This document shows positions 11,802 to 24,920 of a DNA stretch of 64,000 nt, one piece after another (the first letter of the stretch is position 1; each line of letters opens with the position of its first letter). This DNA is from Artocarpus heterophyllus. Taxonomy: Eukaryota; Streptophyta; Magnoliopsida; Rosales; Moraceae. Under the pieces are notes generated by a model. It did no database searches. It was not told where the DNA came from and worked only from the letters and a program-made list of their open reading frames with translations. Location: positions 18,808,004 through 18,872,003 of the forward strand of contig CM046349.1 of NCBI GenBank assembly GCA_025403435.1, read 5' to 3'. The translations under genes were made by a program, and so were the position numbers.

Positions 11802-12149
11802 TTTTATTGCTCTCTTCTTTTCGAGTCTTTCTTTTCAAGTCATGTCTACGTTTTTTTGGTGATAAAGGAAGACATTGTTTCAAGTTTGTTGGAGGTAGTG
11901 TTCAATTGTCCATAGACCATTGTTGTTTGTCATTGTATCTTGGGAGATAGACATTCATTGAATCCTCATGCACAATCGGAGGGGACGAATTTGTTTTAAG
12001 GAAAGCGTGAGCTACACGTGCCTCAACTATGATTTTCATTCCAATTGAGGTTTGAAGTTTGAATTCCGTTGTTATATTCTATTCTTAATTTCATAATAAT
12101 ATTTCTTCTACTATTTGCTTTATATTGCATCTATTTGTTGTTTATCTCC

Positions 12150-12188
<39 letters not shown>

Positions 12189-12479
12189 CTAATAGTTGAC
12201 ACCTTCTACGGTTGAAAAATATAGTATTAACCTAATAATACTTTATTACCATGTAAATGTAAAAATTCATTGACTTTTTTGAACTGCCAGCGGCTAGGAA
12301 ATGCAATATTAACTAGTAATATTGTATTACTTGTGAATACAAAAACTCATTGGTGAATTCACTGGGCTGTTGGCGACCAAAAAATACAATATTAACTTGG
12401 TAATACTGTATTACTATGTGAAAACAAAAATTCATCGATGATTTAGTTGGACCTTTGGCAGGGTAGGAAATATAGTATT
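11802..12479. repeat. LTR-flanking repeat block, left copy
   Basis: Nearly identical to 19638 onward. It holds unique sequence to 12150, an (AT)n tract at about 12155-12186, and roughly three units of the 85-bp minisatellite to 12479. There it jumps abruptly into reverse-transcriptase coding sequence of Copia-2. Because the same block follows the right LTR outside the element, it is not simply internal element sequence. Confidence 0.7.
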
Positions 12480-15400
12480 CGTCCCCAGATCCGACTGAAA
12501 TTGACTTATAATCCCGACCGCATAACAAATATCTGGTCGTATGCAAAGCATGGCATATATGAGACTACCCACTGCTAAAGCATAAGGCACCTTCTTCATG
12601 TATTCTCTTTCTTCCTTAGACTTTGGAGAGTCTTTCTTAGAAAGAGTAATTCCAGACCTAGATGGATGCCCACCTTTCTTGGAATCCTGCATTGCAAATC
12701 TCCTAAGAATTTTATCTATGTAGCCGGCTTGTGACAAAGCTATCATTTTGTCCTTCCTATGCCAAAAAATCTAGATATCTAGAACAAAATTAGCTACACC
12801 TAAGTCCTTCATATCAAACTGCTTGGTCAACCAGTAATTTGATCGATGACAATGCCCTAATGTCATTGCCAATTAGTAGTATGTCATCTACATAGAGCAG
12901 TACAAAAATCACCTTCCTATCCTTAATGTATTTATACACACATGGTTCATCCACAATTTGTGAGAACCCATAAGTCTTGATCACTTGATCAAATCTTATG
13001 TTCCAAGAACGGGAAGCTTGCTTAAGTCCATATATTGACTTTAACAGCTTAAAAACCTTACCCTTTTAACCTTTGACCTTGAACTCGTCTGATTGTTCTA
13101 TATAAATGGACTCATCAAAATAGCCATTTGGAAAAGCCATCTTGACATCTATCTGTCAAATCTTGTAGTTGAGAGCGGCAGCTATGGACAAGCAAATCTG
13201 GATGGACTTAAGCATAGCTACAGGTGAAAAGGTTTCCTCGTAATCAGTTCCTTCCTTTTGCATGTATCCGTTAGCTACCAATCTAGCCTTGAAGGTTTCG
13301 ACCTTTCCATCCACTCCTTTTCTCCTCTTGTGGATCCATTTACATCCTATGGGTTTTACCCCTTTGGGAAGATCCACAAGCTCCCAGACTCGATTATTCT
13401 CCATAGACTTCATCTCTGTGTTCGTGGCCTCTGTCCAGAGTTTCAAATCAACATCCTCCATAGCCTCTGCGTAAGTATAAGGATCCCTGTCATGTTCATC
13501 TGGTTCAGTGAAGAATGCCTCACCATTGAACATATGCCTCTCAGTTTGACGCTAGATTCTCCTACTACGTCGAAGCCCCTTAGGTTGTTGTTCAGGTTCG
13601 TTTGGTTTTTCTATACTGATTGGGTGGCTTCTACCGGAACCCCTGGAGTGATTGGATGACTCCTTAACTCCTCAAGCACCACGTTGCTTTGAGACTTAAA
13701 GTCATCCATGTAGTTATCCTCAAGGAAAGTTGCATTAGTTGAAACCATGACTTTATTTTCCTTTAGGTTATAAAAATAACCCCCTTTAGCCCCTTTTGGA
13801 TATCCTACAAACACGTAAACTTTTGAACGTGCTTCCAACTTATTCGCATTCTTAAACAGGACATGAGCCAGACATCCCCATATGCGAATATGGTTTAAGG
13901 ATGTTTTCTTGTCTGTCCATAACTCGTGAGGAGTTTTAGGGACCGATTTTGAAGGCACATTGTTCAAAAGATAACATGCGGTTTATAGTGCATATCCCCA
14001 AAAGAATAAAGGCAGTGATGAATAACTCATCATGGACCTAACAATGTACAATAAAGTCTTGTTTCTTCTCTCAGCTATGCCATTCTATTGCAGAGTGCCC
14101 GACGTAGTCAAATGGGATAAAATCTCATTCTCTAATAAGTGTCCTAAAAACTCATCAGAAAGGTATTCTCCACCTCGATCGGATCGAAGCGCCTTTATGG
14201 GTCTATCCACTTGCTTTTCTACTTCAATCCCGAAACTCCTTGAACTTGTCATAAGTTTTGCTTTTGTGGTGCATCAGGTACACATACCCATACCTTGAGT
14301 AATCGTCAATAAAAGTAACGAAGTACTCATACCCTCCTCGTGCCCGGATGTTCATCGGTCCACAAACATCACTATGCACAAGTTCTAGAAACCCTTCGGC
14401 CCTATTGCCCTTAGACTCGAATGGTCTTTTGGTCACTTTACCCTCCAAACAAGATTCACATTGAGCTATAGATTCCACCTTTAAGTGACTTAAAGGTCCA
14501 TCCCTTACCAACCTTTGAATCCTATTTAGGTTAATATGACCAAGGCGTAAATGCCAAAGATAAGTCTTATTAGAATGAGAAGTTTTAAGTCTTTTAGAGT
14601 TATTATCATTTATCTCAGTATTAAACCATAAGCCCATCTTAGGTTTGAGAAAATATATATTATTTTGCATCCATCCAAAACAGATAAAAGATTTGTTTTT
14701 ACGAATCACCACTTTATTATTAAAAGAAAACAAATAGGAGTCTTTAAATAAACAAGCTACAGAAATTAAATTCCTTTTAAATTTAGGAACATAAAAATAA
14801 TCTCACAAAATTAAATTCCTATAATTATCAAAATATAGATGGACATCTCCCATTGCTTTAGCTAAGACCAAGGATCCATCATCCATCCAAAGCATGAAGT
14901 CTTCATGAAGCAGACTCCTCATATCTTTGAACCCCTGCAGAGAAACACAAACCTGATTAGTTACACCGGAATCTATGACCAAAATGTCACTGGATTCCTT
15001 AACCAAACAAGTTTCTAAATATAGAAGATCACACATACCTCCTCGGGAAAAGAAGTCCTTGCAATTTTTCTTAATGTGTCCAACCTTCCTGTAGAAGAAG
15101 CACTTAAGCTTCTTTGGGCTCTTCTTCTTCTTGCTCTTGTTGTTAGTAGGAATAGAAGACTTCTCGTTCTTGGCTCGCTGTTTCTTTCCGTTCCCAGGGT
15201 TAGGACTGGAAATAGAAGCAGCCGCCAAATTGGCCTCGCCACTGTCAAGAGATTCCCTGATCAGTAGTTTAAACTCCTATAATTGTTTCATCAACTCTGT
15301 TAAGGTCATATCCCGCCTATGGCTCAGATATAAATGGGATAAATTCCTTTGACAGAGTCTCAAATACCAAGTCATCTGAGTTTCAGCATAGATGTCGGCT

Positions 15401-15841
15401 CCATTGGTTTGTGCCTCAGCGAGGTAACCCATGACTAACATCATGTGCTCCTTTACAGATGTCCTCGGTTTTTGTTTACAGTTAAGAAGTTTTCAAAGTG
15501 CCCCTTGCCACTTTATTAGGGCCTGGCCTCCAAACATGTCTTCTAGATTATCCAAAATCTGCTTAGCAGTATCATAATCCTCATGTTGAGCCTGTAGCAC
15601 GTTGTTCATGCTGGCCATAACATAGCAGTAGGGCCTGATCATTTGCATTTTTCCAACGATCATATGCTTGGATTTGATCATTGGTGGAATTTCCTGTAGG
15701 CTCGGGAAGACAAGGGGTTGTCAGCACAAATTTTAGTTTCTCAAAGGAGAGGACGATATTCAGGTTCCGTTTCCAATCATTATAATTTTCTCTGGTTAAT
15801 TGGTTTTTGTCAAGTATCAATGATAAAGCGTTTTTAGACAT
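12480..15841 (-). pseudogene. Degenerate gag-pol of Copia-2, RNase H missing
   Basis: Minus-strand copia remnant. Gag starts at the ATG near 15841. The zinc knuckle near 15100 reads CFFYRKVGHIKKNC, so its second cysteine is Tyr. Protease IDSG is near 14980. The GAG-preintegrase domain and the first integrase aspartates are at 14733-14224. Integrase C-terminal part is at 13967-13611, and reverse transcriptase at 13533-12480, with an LYVDDILL motif near 12880. Many stops and frameshifts separate these segments. The frame ends after a QFQSDLG motif at 12480, where the RNase H domain should begin but the repeated flank block starts instead. Close to Copia-3 in sequence. Not functional. Confidence 0.88.
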
Positions 15842-17610
15842 TTTTAATTTACAATAAAGAATTATATACCAAACATAAGCAAACATAGCATAGTAATTTA
15901 GTAAAATAACACAATCATGTAAAAACATACAAATGTGTTCATTCGTCAAAACCTTGAAAATATCACAACCTTACAACGATAATTCCTAACTAAGAATTCA
16001 ACAAGCTCTTAGGGGAGTCATGCCAAATTCAATTAGGAACACGGATCCCCTCCTTATTAATATATGTCATCCAGGACCCGTATGATCTAGCATATATTAA
16101 TAATTGTTTGTTTGGCCATTAATTTTATTAATAGAGCTCCTGGGGGAGGTTAATAATAAAATTAACAAGAGTGTATAACCTTCATTTCAATATTTTATTC
16201 ATGATTTACAATCACCGCCTAGGGGTGTGCAACCATAAATCATGCTAAAATACCTTATCCTCTCGAAGATCCAACTTAGGACATGATAAAGTCCCTTTCT
16301 AGGAGTTGGAACCACCATGTGCTACCTATGGACCAACGATGAAGGCCTTAGGTCCTCTCTTCGTAAACCTTCTCCCACTCAATCTTTTCAAATTAAGGTT
16401 TTATTTAAAAAAAAACATACATGAACAATTTTAAATGAGTGGCACTTCCTATTCTATACGACATGTTATCAATATACATGGCAAATCATATTATAATGCA
16501 GACAAGCAATGCTACAAGCAAAATAATAATAAATAACCGTAATATTATGGTTCCACCCTAGAGAATAGAAATAAAGATTAAAAGAGAATAATCGAAACAT
16601 AGTATCGATTCTTCATCCTTGAATCCTCAAGTTGTATCCTTCTTTATGTAATGTTCATCTTCAAGTCTTCAATCCCGTATCGATCGAATAATCCATATTT
16701 CTGATTATATCCAAATTTTAATATTTCCCAGAATTGTCCCAAAAATAAAATTAAAGCTGTATTAAAAACTACAACTTTTTTGAACGAATTTTCAGGTCTC
16801 TGTCGGCAAGAGAAGTAACATTCTAGAAGAGCCTCAACCAACTGGTCTTTTTTGTTATTCTCTATCCATGACCGGAGTGAGTGTGGGCTCACATCGTTCA
16901 GCTTTTTCACCAGGTAACTCTCCTTCCAACCAGTAGAGAAATACCCAAAGCTATAATTCGTTTATCACCCTTTGGCCTGCCGGTCATGACAGTTCACTTG
17001 CCGAACTAGAAAGTTTGGCCTGCCGTCAAAACCTCCAGATTTTTGCCCCACGAATAGCTTGCCGTACCTCACATCTAGGCTGTCGATCCTACGACCATCA
17101 GCCTACCGAACTAAAAGGTTCAGCATGCCGACCAAGCAAAGATCACCCCTTTCCATAAAATATAGTTTTTAATGCAATTTATCAATTTTATTTTCAACAA
17201 TTCAAAAACATAAAATTAGAGACTCAAGAAATACCTGGGAATTATCCATCTTCTAGATCCGCTTTCTAGATCCATCTTCTTTGAATGATTATTTAAAATT
17301 AAAAATAATTTCTAGTCGGAGATGATAGTCCGTCATCTAATTACATGAAAAACCTAGATACACATTCTAATCTCTAAGGAACCATAACTGGTATAGATTA
17401 ATTAATTAAATAATAATTTAATCAACTATAATTAATCAAAAAACATTCACCATATAATCTATGACAACATAAAAATATATAGAAACTCTAGAGTGCCAAC
17501 TCTTTATAAAATTAAATTCAAGCATAGAAGAGATAAAGATCACATAATTTATTCATATAGCATGATCACAAACTCGTAAATTTAGTGCAAAAACCATGGC
17601 TCTGATACTA
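15842..17610 (-). other. Leader and primer-binding site of Copia-2
   Basis: Long untranslated leader between LTR and gag. Primer site at 17598-17610 reads TAGTATCAGAGCC on the minus strand, complementary to initiator tRNA-Met with one mismatch. The leader contains a second copy of about 150 bp of LTR sequence (16811-16960) and GGCCTGCCG-type repeats (about 16970-17140). No independent gene seen. Confidence 0.75.
16811..16960 (-). repeat. LTR fragment duplicated into the Copia-2 leader
   Basis: About 150 bp almost identical to 17750-17898 in the adjacent LTR (shared AGAGAAGTAAC...CTATAATTCG). Flanking sequences differ on both sides, so this is a short internal duplication rather than an LTR edge. 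Confidence 0.85.
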
Positions 17611-19637
17611 ATTGGGAAAATAATACGCAACATAATTTTAAATTTTTATATCATAGTATTTTTTAAAACACAAGTTTGACACACTATATGCATAAATTAA
17701 CCATATCTCACTAACCTTGTATACACCGAAAAGCTCCCGTAATCCGTGAAGAGAAGTAACATCTAGAAGAGCCTCAACCAACTGGTCTTTTTTGTTATTC
17801 TCTATCCATGACCGGAGTGAGTGTGGGCTCACATCGTTCAGCTTTTTCACCAGGTAACTCTCCTTCCAACCAGTAGAGAAATACCCAAAGCTATAATTCG
17901 TGATTTGTGAATGATAACCTTCCGGGGAGTTTCAGAGTCTCACTGACAGAGTCTCACTCTAGATTTCTCAACTGATCTCAATAATAATGAGACTCACTCC
18001 CCTTTATATAGAGGTTGGGTCCAAGAGTCAGTCCTTATCAGATAAGGCCACAAAAACTCAAATCAAAATCAAATTTGGATCAATATCTGATAAAATCCAC
18101 GTGAAAATGTTTGATCTTTTAATAACCCAGTCGGGAGGCCGAACTGGCAGATCGGCCTGCCGAACCTTCTCAATCAGCAGGTCGAACTTAAAGATCGGCC
18201 TGCTAAAGCCTTTGATAAAAGATCCTTGTGAATCTTTATTTCCTACTTGAGATTCTTTGGATAGAGCCTCATTTTAATTCAAATAACCCAATCGAAAAGT
18301 TATCTGATTAAAACAATCATATCTAGATAATTTCTAGGAAAATAAATATTCCTGATAATTCAACAAGTTTATCTTGATTTAATTCAAAATTAATCCAACC
18401 AATAAACAAAAATAAATTATCTGATCCTAATAATTCAACAAGTTTATCTTAAATTAATTTTATCACAAAATTAATTCAACCGATAAACAAACATGAATTA
18501 TCTGATTGTACCGAATTTCAGATAATCTGATAAATCTAACATAAGTCACCAATTATTAAAAAAGCATGCCGTATCATTACAGGATTTTTGTGAGCTAGCA
18601 AAGGGGACCAAATGGACCTATATAATTTAAGCTCCCGATAATTATGAAACCCAATATCCCAAATATACATTTCATAATTATCAACTCCAACGCTACTCCA
18701 CTAAAAGCTTGGAGCTGCACTCTCAAACTATATAGAATTACGAAGCTCGTATAGCTAAGTCTCCATGACATATCATAGTGTATCGTATCTTCATAGGATT
18801 ATCCACAATCGACAAAGGACAAGTTTTGTCTTACCTTTTCGATTATTTTTATTTTATGTTCCATTATCTTACCAACGAAAAGCTTACCATCCAAAGACAG
18901 TATATCATTCGGTTATACCTATGTATCTAAATAGTTGAGCGCTCTAGTTTTCCAATTACAAAATAACACATATAAAAGGATACCACTACTCCTAAAGAGA
19001 GCTATGGATTCCATATCTATGAATAACAGGTCTATGCTATCAAGAGTCATGCTTCCAATGTATCGGCATGCGTACCACTATAAAATGTGGATGTTACCCT
19101 TTGATACATCAAAAGACATAAGTCAAAACAACGGGCCCACTATTCATCTCAAGATTAAGATACAATACAAATCATTGTCTAAAGTAAATCGATTTGCCGA
19201 GATAGAATTATTAATCCAAATCAATTCACTTTATGTCACAATCCAACACATCGTCACCTATGATAATATGCCAATGTTTCTACTCGCGGAGTCCCCCTCC
19301 GATGGTCAAGACAAACCATCTCCCGTTAGGGATATAGACAACATAACAATCTTTGCATGAATAAAACGCCTAACTTTATTCCCTTAATTGCAGATCTTAT
19401 GATTTAGACCGTTACCTTAAGAATTGTGTCTTCCGCATAATTTGTCTATCATATATGCCCAATTCTTAAAGGTTTAGAACGACAGTCTCAGACTTTTGTT
19501 TGCTTAACATACATTCAACAAATATGATCGTAAAGAGGACAAAATTTGGTATATAAATAATAAATAAATTCTTTATTGATAAAAATGTCTCCAAAAACAT
19601 ATTATATTTTTACTCCCTAGGTCATAAACATTTAACA
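17611..19637 (-). repeat. 5' LTR of Copia-2 (right copy, about 2 kb)
   Basis: Begins directly next to the primer-binding site and ends TTTAACA. Long LTR of the same family as Copia-3. It has GGCAGGCCGAAC-like repeats at 18130-18210. The first 130 bp are absent from the left copy. Confidence 0.8.
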
Positions 19638-20437
19638 TTTTATTGTTCTCTTCTTCTCGAGTCTTTCTTTTCAAGTCATGTCTACGTTTTTTTGGTGATA
19701 AAGGAAGACATTGTTTCAAGTTCGTTGGAGGCGGTGTTCAATTGTCCATAGACCATTGTTGTTTGTCATTGTATCTTGGGAGACAGACATTCGTTGAATC
19801 CTCATGCACAATCAGAGGGGACGAATTTGTTTTAAGGAAAGCGTGAGCTACACGTGCCTCAACTATGATTTTCATTCCAATTGAGGTTTGAAGTTTGAAT
19901 TCCGTTGTTATATTCTATTCTTAATTTCATAATAATATTTCTTCTACTATTTGCTTTATATTGCATCTATTTGTTGTTTATCTCCTACATATATATATAT
20001 ATATATATTTCTAATAGTTGACACCTCTTATGGTTGAAAAATATAGTATTAACCTAATAATACTTTATTACCATGTAAATGTAAAAATTCATTGACTTTT
20101 TTGAACTGCCAGCGGCCAGGAAATGCAATATTAACTAGTAATATTGTATAACTTGTGAATACAAAAACGCATTGGTGAATTCACTGAACTGTTGGCGACC
20201 AAAAAATACAATATTAACTTGGTAATACTGTATTACTATATGAAAACAAAAATTCATCGACGATTTAGTTGGACCTTTGGCGGGTAGGAAATATAGTATT
20301 AACCTGGTAATACTATATTACCGCATAAATACAAGTATTCATCGGGGACTTTGTTGGATCGCTAGAGGTCAAGAAATACAATATTAATTTGGTAATATTG
20401 CTTTACCGTGTATATACAAAAGTTCATGGATGACTTT
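19638..20437. repeat. LTR-flanking repeat block, right copy
   Basis: Second copy of 11802-12479, extending further right with about five units of the 85-bp minisatellite from 20030. It is interrupted at 20438 by a solo LTR and resumes at 24571. Confidence 0.75.
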
Positions 20438-21246
20438 TGTAACGCCCGAGCATATATGGTATTTTTCCTTAGACTGTATTTTTGTTTTAACATAATCCTT
20501 AAATTATTGCATTTTTACTACATTAAAATGCAATAATTTAAGGATTATGTTAAAACAAAAATACAATCTAAGAAAAAATACCATATAATAATATAGAAAA
20601 TTATACAGTATTAGAATAATGCAGTGTGAGGAAGTACATCGATAAAGTTTGTGGCATGAAAATTACACTATAAAAGTAATGCAGTGTAAGAATTGGACTG
20701 TTTAAGATTATGCTGTATAGAAATTAGACTGTTTAAGTTGAAATAGTATAGGAATAATACTGTTTGGAGAATATAGATGAATAAGAAATGCTGTAGCAAT
20801 ATAGAAAAAATACTGTCAATATAAATTTGGATAGTACAAAGTGAGATAATATTGGAATTACATTATGTGATGAATGTAAACAAGTATGGGAGGTTATGGA
20901 ACTTTATGAACTGTATAAAAAAGAATACCGACAGTATAGGAAAAATACTATCAATATAAACTTGGACTGTGTAAAAAGTTTTGTGGGACCCACCAAGGGG
21001 ACACTTTGAGAGTTTTGATTAGGCTGCCACATTCACTAATGTGGCCCAACCAAGAGTGGCCAACTTACCCCTAATTAATTAGGGTGATGATCATCATTTA
21101 AAAAAAAAAGAAAAGAAAAGAAAAATAAAAAGAAAAAAAAATGGTGAAACAATTTATAATATGAAAGACACAAAGTGGTCTCCAACATGAAAAGAAAAAA
21201 AAAAGAATAAGAGAGAGAAGAATGTGCAAAGGAAGGAAGAAAAGAA

Positions 21247-21281
<35 letters not shown>

Positions 21282-24200
21282 GAAGAAATCCATTTCTTCC
21301 TCCATCTCCCGCGGCAACCATAGGAGGGTTCCTTCAAAAAATTTTCAAGCTTAAATCTTGGCATATTTGTCCCACTCAAGTTTAAAGAATTAAAGATCAA
21401 GAGGTTCCCCCAATTTTTAAGGTAAAATCCAAACTTTACCCTAAGTTTTCTAGGGTTTGTTCAAGTTTTGATGGACTTTTTATGGTGAGGAATAGGCTTG
21501 ATATCAAGGGAACTTTGAAGGGTTTCAAGCAAGGAAAAGTGAAGACAAGCACCTTGCATGGATTAGGTAAAATCCTAATCTTTTTAATTAAGTTAAAGTT
21601 TGTGTTTTATATGCATATTAAGTGTTTGATGAAATGTTTAAGCCATGGCATGCAATGTGGACATTATGGCATGGTCGTTTTATGTTGTATGTTGATGGTG
21701 ATGATGATGGAAAGAAGAAAGTAGGTGAAATTTCAAAAGGGACTAAACTGCAAAGAAAAAACAATTCTCAGAAGATTTGAAAATCAGCCAAAACGTCCTC
21801 CTAAACGATGGAATTTCAAGAAACTTAAAGCATGAAAGTTGTAGAAATTATCAAAATTGTTAGGACAGCGTGGATAGTTTCCAAAATTCTGCCCGGTTTA
21901 GAAGTTATGAATTTTACGAAATTTTGGACACAAAATTTTAAGAAATGAAAACGTTATGAAAAGTTTGAAATTCGACCATGTTGCTTTTGTAAGTTTTATT
22001 CCCTATAAAAAACTAAACGTTTTGGTATAAAGTGATAGTTTTTGTTTTCGAGGGCAAAAATATAAATATTTTTGTATTTTGGGTCAAAACTGTAAAATCA
22101 TGTGAAATCTGGGTTTTTTACCAAGAAATGTAGAGTTCTTACACTGCTATAGGCAGTGAGTGATTAAGGATGCTAAGTTCTAAAGGATTCAAACTTTAGT
22201 CAAAGAAAATAAGGAAAGAAAAACGTTAGGGGCAAAATGGCCATTTTGTGAAAATGGCCAAAACGGATCCGAAACGCTTGATGTTGGGAAATGTTCCTTA
22301 GTGGGAATCCGTAATATGTAGGTAATAGAATGGTAAAGTTAAGCAATGGGTTTTATAGAGTTACAAAATGGACGAAAAACCCATTAGGGGTAAAATCGTT
22401 ATTTTTGAGGAAATGGCTAAAACGGAGTCGAACACTCCAATTTAGCATAACACTCTTAGATGAAAAATATTCTGTAATACGTTAAGTAACAAAATTGTCA
22501 CATGAGACAAGAAATTTAATAAGGGATATTTTAGTAAAACAAAGGTAACCTGGTAGGTTACAAAGTCAAAATAAAGAAAGAAATGGTAACCCAGTGGGTT
22601 ATATAATTAAAAGAAAAAGTAACCCCAGTGGGTTACAAAGCTAAGTGAAGGAAAGGTAAACTAATGGTTTATAAGGTTAAGTAAAGAAAAGGATAAACCG
22701 ATAGGGTACCAAGTTAAGTTAAGAGGAAATGAATGTTTAATGTTTATGTTTTATTATCAATCGAGTAGATTAATAAAAAAAAAGCTAGTTGATGAGTCAG
22801 TTGTCGTTTGATCAAGACTCAGAGGCTGACTAACGAAAGGAAAAGGAATGGAATAGAGAACGCTAGAGTGTAGTCCAAGTAAGTTTAAACCTCACCTACA
22901 GCATGAAGTAAACGATTTTTTTTAAATATTTATGTGTACATTTGTAAATGAGTTTACAATTATTGTGCAAGTTTCTTTTAGAGTATGTTTGCATTTATTA
23001 TGTAAAAAGTTTTAAAGTATAAAAACAGATTTGCAATGAACTTGCAACTGTTATGTTTAAAGTCTATTTGCATATTGATATGCATAATGTTTTTAAAAGT
23101 TCAAGTTATGATTTTCAATGTATTTAAAGTATGTTTGCATTTTGTTTAAATGCATAATTTTTTACCGTATAAGTTATAAGTTTTATGTTGCATTTGTTAT
23201 GCAATAAGTGTTAGAGTACAAGTTATGATTTGCAAAATGTGTTTGCGTTTTATGTTGCATTCGTTATGCAATAGGTTTCATAGTACAAGCTACGATTTGT
23301 AAGTGTGTTGGCATATGATATGATTGCATTTGATATGCTTACTAAAGATAATAAGAAGGAAATGTAAAGATAAAAAGAAAGTATCGTACCAGCCTCTTTG
23401 TTGTGAGGTAATGAAAGTAAGTTAAAGCTTGACCTCCTAGATGTGAGGTACATGATTTCGATATTCGATGGTCTCAAGTCTTCCACAAGGAAAGCATAAT
23501 CTTTATGATCTCATAATTAATGATATTGGTACGAACACTAAAGTAAAATAAGGAAAGTTAAGGGACAAAGGATGGAAAGTTAAAGTAAGATAAGGAAAGT
23601 TAAAGAACAAAGGTAGGAAGTTAAAGTAAGAAAAAAATGTTCTTAAAATGCTCATAATTGAAGTTTATAATTGAGCATAAATGGAGACATGTATTTTGAT
23701 TTTGCTTATTTTTATTGTTATGAAATATTTTTATGTTATGAAAAATATTATGAGGAATGTTTTATGTTAAGTGTTTATGAAAACATTTTCATGTTTTCAA
23801 AAAAAGGTTTATGAACGACGTTGTAAGAAAAACGTTCAAGAAATGTTTTACAAAAAATGTTATGCAAAACATTTCAAAAATGTTTTCTTTAGAAATGTTT
23901 TATGGAAAAGGTTTATGAAAAATGTTTTAGAAATGTTTTATGAAAAAGGTTTTTAGAAATGTTTATGAAAAGCATTTTAAGAGAAAGATTTTTATAAGAA
24001 AAGTTTTTCAAGCATGTTTAAATGATTTATGAGTTATATTTGAACTTACTGAGCGAAAGCTCATAAAAAGTTTCTTCGTGCTGTAAGTAGTCTTACGGGT
24101 AACCAGTAGGACCGGTTAGAGGAGCTTGGTGCTGTAGAAGACAGATACAAAGATGTGGGTATGGATACCACTACAGTTTGCTTCCGCTACATAAAGAAAA

Positions 24201-24570
24201 GGTTTTCTACTATTTAATTTAGTGTTTTCAAAGTTTTAAGATAATCAGAGTTTTAAGATATGTTTTCAAAGTTAAGTCATACTTTATGAAATGTTTTATC
24301 TAATTGTAAAGTTAAGTCTTAAGCTATGATTAAGTAAATGTTTCTTAATAAGTTTTAAGAAATGATTTGAAATGGTTTTAAAGATAAGTGTTGAGTGAGG
24401 TCTCAACTTAGATTGCGACAGAAGTTGCAATAGCTTGTAAGTATGTTTTAAAGAATGTTTAAAGAAAAAAAAATTTGTTTCAGTATTTTTCTTACTAAGT
24501 AAGTAAGATTACTGTTTAAGAACAATGTTTAAGAAAGTAAAGTGACTGTCCGAAAAGGCGGGTTGTCATA
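20438..24570 (+). mobile_element. Probable solo LTR of a Ty3-gypsy (chromovirus-like) element
   Basis: A 4.13-kb non-coding insertion starting TGTAACGCCCGAG and ending GGCGGGTTGTCATA, flanked by ACTTT (20433-20437) and ACTTC (24571-24575), a 4-of-5 target duplication. It splits the 85-bp minisatellite. TGTAACGCCC starts and a TTACTGAGCGAAAGCTCA region near 24050 are typical of long plant gypsy LTRs of the Tekay type. No gag-pol and no second LTR seen, hence solo LTR. Strand is inferred from the end motifs. A (GAAA)n tract lies at 21250-21285. Confidence 0.65.
20453..20587. repeat. Long inverted repeat (63-bp arms, short loop)
   Basis: The stretch 20453-20515 is almost perfectly complementary to 20525-20587, with a loop of about 9 bp around CTACATT. 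It begins 15 bp inside the solo LTR. Such a sequence would fold into a strong hairpin. Confidence 0.9.
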
Positions 24571-24920
24571 ACTTCGTCCGATCTCCAGCAACTACGAAAT
24601 ACAATATTAACCTAGTAATACTATATTATTGTGTAAATACAAAAGTCAACAAGCGACTTTAGCGAGCCACCGGTGGCTAAAAATACAATATTAACCTGAT
24701 AATGCTGTATTACCATGTAAATATAAAAGTTCACTAACAACCACATCGAATCATCGGCATCTAGGAAATATAGTATTTATCTTGTAATACTATGCTACTG
24801 TGTAAATACAAAATTTATCGGCGACTTTATCGGACTCCTGATGACTGAAAATATCATATTAACATACAAATATTGTATTTACATGTACATACAAAAACTT
24901 TCCACCTTTGCTAGACGTCA

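Larger units (their letters stand above)
20030..24920. repeat. 85-bp minisatellite, split by a solo LTR (also 12200-12479)
   Basis: Units of about 85 bp (for example 20288 to 20373) have a core AATATTAACCTGGTAATACTRTATTAC, then AAATACAAAAGTTCATCG and a GACTTTRTYGGA spacer. The core contains the near-palindrome GGTAATACTGTATTACC. Arrays lie at 20030-20437 and 24571-24900. Units vary by about 10-20 percent by eye. Confidence 0.8.

Noticed and set aside
17595..17610. tRNA-Met-like sequence
   Set aside because: Only the 3' terminal complement is present beside an LTR, so it is a primer-binding site and not a tRNA gene. The same holds at 6684, 42101 and 57686.
20030..20437. CRISPR-like array suggested by regular repeats
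   Set aside because: Units are long, degenerate and directly adjoining without unique spacers, in a plant nuclear context; this is a minisatellite.
21075..21400. Minus-strand frames rich in Phe/Leu/Ser
   Set aside because: Produced by the (GAAA)n tract of the solo LTR; low-complexity translation.
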